Source: CAZMNF01 sp964567595 (GTDB lineage Bacteria > Bipolaricaulota > Bipolaricaulia > RBG-16-55-9). From it: a stretch of 15,633 bases of DNA. The translations under genes were made by a program, and so were the position numbers. The notes below the pieces were generated by a model. It was not told where the DNA came from and made no database searches. It saw nothing but the letters and a program-made list of their open reading frames with translations. Of this stretch, positions 12,361 through 15,633 are shown piece by piece (the stretch's first letter is position 1; each line of letters begins with the position of its first letter). The DNA is taken from NCBI GenBank assembly GCA_964567595.1, contig CAZMNF010000044.1:1-15633 (forward strand), given 5' to 3'.

Positions 12361-14945
12361 TTATCCAAGTTCATCTTCTGGATCAGCTCTTGGAAGCGCG
12401 GGTCGTCCCGCACCTCGTCAAACGCTGGGTCCCAAGCGATGCTGCCGAGCGTCCAATCGTGGCGGGTGTAGCCGACGTCGAGCCACTCAAAGCCCTTGTC
12501 GATATGGCCCAACTCGAAGTGGATCCGGGCAACCACGTAGGCCAGCCCGGCGCGCTCTTTGCGCTGGAGCAGCTCATCGAGGACAGCCTGAGCCTCCTGC
12601 GTGCGCCCCTGCTTGGCATAGACGAGTCCGCGCGTGCCGTTCAACGTAAGTTTTAACCCGGGCAGCTGCGGGTTGTTCGACGCGTCCAGGTTGTCAAGGA
12701 GTGCTTCGGCCTGGTCCAAGTCATCCAATGCAGCTTTTTGGGCGTCCTCCGTCATCTTCGTATACGCCCGATAGACCAGCCCGGTCGCTTTCATGAGCGG
12801 CGCGTCAGGATGACTCTGGATCGCCCTGGTCATTTCGGCTCTCAAGGTCTCGTAGTCGCGCTCCTCGTACAGTAGACGGTTCGCCTGCCAGATCAGGCCG
12901 GAAAGCTTGATCTGCTGTTGCAGGTCGGGTGGCGTCTCGTACTCCTGCGCGTGCCCGGTGTGCCGAAGGCTGGCCTCGAACTTGCCAAAGAGGCTCAGAA
13001 AAGAGCTATATCCCCAGTGAGCTTGAGCCTTCCACGTCGAGGTTGCCTCGATGTCGATTGCTTCGAGATACTGTTGTTGAGCCGATTGCCACTTCCAATT
13101 GCTCATGAGCGCGGCCGCGTAGTTGAGCCGGGCTTGGATGTCCTGTGGCCGCTTCTCGACCAGCTTTTTAGCCTCGGCTTTGGCGCTGTCGTAGTCTTCT
13201 TGCTCGGCGCTCAAACGGGCCAGGTTGAGCCGCGCGTTCGTGAACTTCGGGTCGATCTCCAACGCCTGGCGATAGAGTTCTCGGGCGCGCTCGTAGTTCT
13301 CGCGCTCCTGCTGCATCGTGCCCAAGTTGGTGAGAATGATCGGCGAGAGCGGATCGAGTTGGGCAGCCTTCTTGGATTGTTCCAAGGCTTGTTCAGGGCG
13401 ATCGGTCTGCTCGAGGAGGTTGGAATACCAGTGATGCGCCGTGGCGTAGTTCGGGTTCAGCTCAAGCGCCATGCGATAGCGGCGCTCGGCTTCATCCAAG
13501 CCCCGTTCGGGCTCGTAGTTGTTCAGGACGAATGCCAGCGACGTGTGGGCCGCGGCCAGGTCGTCGTTGAGCTCGATGGCCTGCCGGGCGGCAGCTTCGG
13601 CCTGAGGAAACGCCTCCTTCGGCAGCATGTGGCCGTAGTTGGCCATCAGGCTGTACGTGTCGGCCAAACCGGCGTGAGCCCGGGCGTAATCGGGATCGAT
13701 CTCGATGGCTTGCCGGAAGTGGTCGATCGCTTTCTGGAATCCCTCTTGCGTGCGCTTGTTCCAGTGGAACCGCCCGCGGAGATAGTGTTCGTAGGCGTTG
13801 GGGCTTTCCGTCTGACGGTTGGCGACACGGTCGGCGTTGTCAGCGGCCAGGCGGACTTGGAGCTGGTCGGAAATGGAGCGAGCGATCTCCTTCTGGATCT
13901 CGAAGACGTCGGTCAGCTGTCGCTCGTAGCTGTCCGACCAGACGACATTGGTCTCCCCGTTGACGCGGATCAGTTGGACGGCGATGCGCACGCGATCCTC
14001 GGTCCGTCGAACACTGCCGTCCAGGACGTAGCCGACCTGGAGTCGATCAGCGATCGTCGAAAGGGACAGGTCCTGATCGTCAAGGTTGAACACCGACGTC
14101 CGCGAGATCACCTGGAAGCCGTCCACTTGGGCCAAGGCGTTGATGATCTCCTCGGTCATGCCGTCGCTGAAGTAGCGGTTGTCCGCATTGGGGCTCAGAT
14201 CGTCCAAGGGCAGCACGGCAATCGAAGGGAGGTCGGCCAGCGTGCGCTCTGGTGCCGTCTCGGTCGTCGCCGGAGCGGACGGTTCTCCTCGTGGGCCTCC
14301 ACCGATCATTACCGCTTGGAACCCGTCGTAGACGCCGGCCACGAAAGCGAGGCCCGCCAGGGCAATGAGGGCCAGAGCCGACGTGACTACCGTTCGACGC
14401 AGGCGGCGTTTGAGGACCTGTTGCGGCGACGGATCGACGGCGTAGACCTCGATCGGCTCGTCGAGGTTCTTGAGCTTCTGCGCCCCGAGCGCGTGGAATC
14501 GGGCGTTGACTTGCCGACGGACCTGTTCGTGGACCGCTCGCGAGACGCAGATGCCGCCCGACTCAGCAAGCGGTTCGATGCGAGCGGCCACGTTGACCCC
14601 GTTGCCGTAGACGTCGCCGTCGCGCTTGAGGACGTCCCCAAGGTGGATGCCGATGCGAATCTGGAGGCGCTCGTTCGACGGCGCCGCTTCGTTCGCCTCG
14701 GCCACTCGTCGCTGGATGTCGATGGCGGCTTGGAGCGCCTGAAGTGCGCTGGTGAATTCGAGCAGAAACCCGTCGCCGGTGGACTTGATCAGTCGCCCGT
14801 CGAAGTCGCTCAGGACGTCTTCGATGAGGGACCTTTGGCGATCCAACACGTCCAGCGCCAACGCTTCATCGCGCTCGGCGAGAGTGCTGTAGCCGACGAT
14901 GTCGGTGAACATGATCGCCGCGAGCCGTCGGCGATTGGCCATCAT
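12330..14945 (-). CDS. Class III cyclase-TM-TolB-like-TPR protein
   Basis: Protein of 871 aa. Residues 1-172 are a class III nucleotidyl cyclase domain with metal ligands D15 (FTDIVGYS) and D58 (STGDGFLLEF), substrate-recognising K54, and N118/R122 in GVNVAAR. One membrane helix follows (about 185-206). Residues about 238-360 form a TolB/FlgO-like segment (PSIAVLPLDDLSPNADNRYFSDG), and about 375-860 hold a series of at least six TPR units (for example AIEIDPDYARAHAGLADTYS, 20 residues). With the cyclase inside, the TPR part would lie outside the cytoplasmic membrane and may sense protein or envelope signals. I chose ATG 14945, which has AGGGA 7 nt upstream; ATG 14942 and 14966 are alternatives, the last without a good site. 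This architecture is well known in proteobacteria and other environmental bacteria. The nucleotide product is presumably cAMP. Confidence 0.93.
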   Translation of the reverse strand: MMANRRRLAAIMFTDIVGYSTLAERDEALALDVLDRQRSLIEDVLSDFDGRLIKSTGDGFLLEFTSALQALQAAIDIQRRVAEANEAAPSNERLQIRIGIHLGDVLKRDGDVYGNGVNVAARIEPLAESGGICVSRAVHEQVRRQVNARFHALGAQKLKNLDEPIEVYAVDPSPQQVLKRRLRRTVVTSALALIALAGLAFVAGVYDGFQAVMIGGGPRGEPSAPATTETAPERTLADLPSIAVLPLDDLSPNADNRYFSDGMTEEIINALAQVDGFQVISRTSVFNLDDQDLSLSTIADRLQVGYVLDGSVRRTEDRVRIAVQLIRVNGETNVVWSDSYERQLTDVFEIQKEIARSISDQLQVRLAADNADRVANRQTESPNAYEHYLRGRFHWNKRTQEGFQKAIDHFRQAIEIDPDYARAHAGLADTYSLMANYGHMLPKEAFPQAEAAARQAIELNDDLAAAHTSLAFVLNNYEPERGLDEAERRYRMALELNPNYATAHHWYSNLLEQTDRPEQALEQSKKAAQLDPLSPIILTNLGTMQQERENYERARELYRQALEIDPKFTNARLNLARLSAEQEDYDSAKAEAKKLVEKRPQDIQARLNYAAALMSNWKWQSAQQQYLEAIDIEATSTWKAQAHWGYSSFLSLFGKFEASLRHTGHAQEYETPPDLQQQIKLSGLIWQANRLLYEERDYETLRAEMTRAIQSHPDAPLMKATGLVYRAYTKMTEDAQKAALDDLDQAEALLDNLDASNNPQLPGLKLTLNGTRGLVYAKQGRTQEAQAVLDELLQRKERAGLAYVVARIHFELGHIDKGFEWLDVGYTRHDWTLGSIAWDPAFDEVRDDPRFQELIQKMNLDNHPFSSSPSE

Positions 14946-15026
14946 TCCCCCGTCCCTCGGCTCCATCAGGTCGTTCGCGTCCCGATTAGGGCACGTCGGT
15001 CAAAGACGGCAACGGTTGTCGGATGC

Positions 15027-15054
15027 ATTGTATCGGCAGTCGTGGGTTCAACAA
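15027..15054 (-). promoter_or_regulatory. Candidate promoter for the TPR cyclase gene
   Basis: On the minus strand, TACAAT (15032-15027; five of six) is preceded after 16 nt by a weak TTGTTG (15054-15049). Transcription would start near 15020, about 75 nt before ATG 14945. The whole gap 14946-15186 holds nothing else I can name except two copies of GTCGGATGCA (15018-15027 and 15145-15154). No terminator is visible after the gene at 15187, so co-transcription is also possible. Confidence 0.35.
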
Positions 15055-15186
15055 GGCCGCGTTTGCACGCCTTGAGAAGCTGACATCCGGGCGATTCGGG
15101 CGGGGACTCAGCTCGTCCGGAAGCGCTTGGCAGACCTTGCGCCCGTCGGATGCAATCGATGCGGAATCGTCGTCGTGGGGTGAGGT

Positions 15187-15612
15187 CTATTCGCTCAGGG
15201 CTTGATTGGTCTGGCTGAGCCGGCGTCCGAGTTCGCTGTGCATCGCGAGGGCAACGTCCGGATGGTTGCGGATCAGGCTGCGCAGGTCCCAGCGCGTAAT
15301 AAGCAGACAGGTCGTCGCTTCCAGCGCCACGACGTCGGCCGTGCGCTTGGCGTCCTCCAATAGCAGTGCCATTTCGCCGAAGTAGTCGCCCCGTTGCAGC
15401 GTGGCCAGGCGCTTGCCTTGCTTGCGCACCTCCACGCTGCCGTCCAGGATCAGATAGAAGCCGACGCCCTCTTGGCCCTCTTCGACGATCGCGTCGTCTG
15501 TCTCGAAGTGGCGCTGCTTGGCCGTCTTGGCCATGGCGTCGATCTGGTCATCAGAGAGATTGGCAAACAGTGGCGTCTGTTTCAGAAACGTCGTCGCGTC
15601 GGTTGCGGCCAT
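15187..15612 (-). CDS. Stand-alone cyclic-nucleotide-binding domain protein
   Basis: Protein of 141 aa consisting of one CRP-type cyclic-nucleotide-binding domain and nothing else: FLKQTPLFANLSDDQIDAMA (20 residues, N-terminal helices), the GFYLILDGSVEV barrel, and the phosphate-binding cassette GDYFGEMALLLEDAKRTA. The residues that hold the cyclic phosphate and ribose are present (E80 and R90), so it should be able to bind cAMP or cGMP. T91 after the Arg is the residue found in cGMP-preferring cassettes such as PKG, while Ala is usual for cAMP. There is no helix-turn-helix, so it is not a CRP-like activator; it may act by protein contact. AAGGGG lies 8 nt before ATG 15612. It lies upstream of the TPR cyclase on the same strand, 241 bp away. 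Its own promoter is outside the window. Confidence 0.92.
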   Translation of the reverse strand: MAATDATTFLKQTPLFANLSDDQIDAMAKTAKQRHFETDDAIVEEGQEGVGFYLILDGSVEVRKQGKRLATLQRGDYFGEMALLLEDAKRTADVVALEATTCLLITRWDLRSLIRNHPDVALAMHSELGRRLSQTNQALSE

Positions 15613-15633
15613 TTGCCTCGCCCCTTTCCCACG

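Noticed and set aside
12918..15083. 721-codon open frame on the plus strand
   Set aside because: It is antisense to the cyclase-TPR gene, which has clear domains over its whole length. Long antisense frames are expected in GC-rich coding DNA, and its translation resembles no protein.

Overview
This is a GC-rich bacterial window that is coding almost throughout. Genes are tightly packed, with repeated 4-nt stop/start overlaps, mostly clear Shine-Dalgarno sites, and sigma70-like promoters in the few gaps. No rRNA, tRNA, insertion sequence, phage or CRISPR signal was seen. The organism cannot be fixed from the sequence. A BdbC-type thiol oxidase, SufU, an SseA-type sulfurtransferase, an animal-like P5C dehydrogenase, large class III cyclases and a probable leaderless gene would fit a high-GC environmental bacterium such as a Chloroflexota-like lineage, but that is a weak guess.

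Layout. (1) 1-357: the first codons of a leftward gene, then a less GC-rich non-coding stretch with a palindrome and a promoter. (2) 358-2032 (+): a three-gene operon holding a membrane-anchored DsbA-like thiol oxidoreductase, a four-helix DsbB/BdbC-like partner, and a small exported protein of unknown function with two cysteines in its mature part. (3) 2105-3385 (-): a two-domain sulfurtransferase followed by the Fe-S scaffold SufU, under their own promoter. (4) 3489-9510 (-): an eight-gene operon that looks like a corrinoid (vitamin B12) uptake and use unit. In transcription order it encodes a winged-helix regulator, an exported binding protein, a BtuC-like permease, a BtuD-like ATPase, a Dph6-like PP-loop ATPase, a second BtuF-like protein without signal peptide, PduO-type cob(I)alamin adenosyltransferase and CoaD. 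Its promoter carries a perfect 23-bp inverted repeat just downstream of the -10 box, a good candidate operator for the first-gene regulator. No cobalamin riboswitch was seen. (5) 9682-11316 (-): P5C dehydrogenase (PruA), followed by a 15-bp-stem hairpin. (6) 11428-15612: a cyclic-nucleotide module made of a [2Fe-2S] ferredoxin/class III cyclase fusion (+), a convergent cyclase-TM-TolB-like-TPR protein (-) whose 3' end overlaps the first by 31 bp, and a stand-alone cyclic-nucleotide-binding domain protein (-).

How they may work together. The B12 operon would import a corrinoid, possibly modify or carry it inside the cell, adenosylate it, and make CoA, the acyl carrier used by AdoCbl mutases. 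The cyclic-nucleotide block puts two synthases with different sensor modules beside a possible effector. The strongest leads for new biology are the Dph6-like ATPase and the signal-less binding protein in the B12 operon, the riboswitch-free operator control of that operon, and the ferredoxin-cyclase with an altered base-recognition position and a probably leaderless mRNA.
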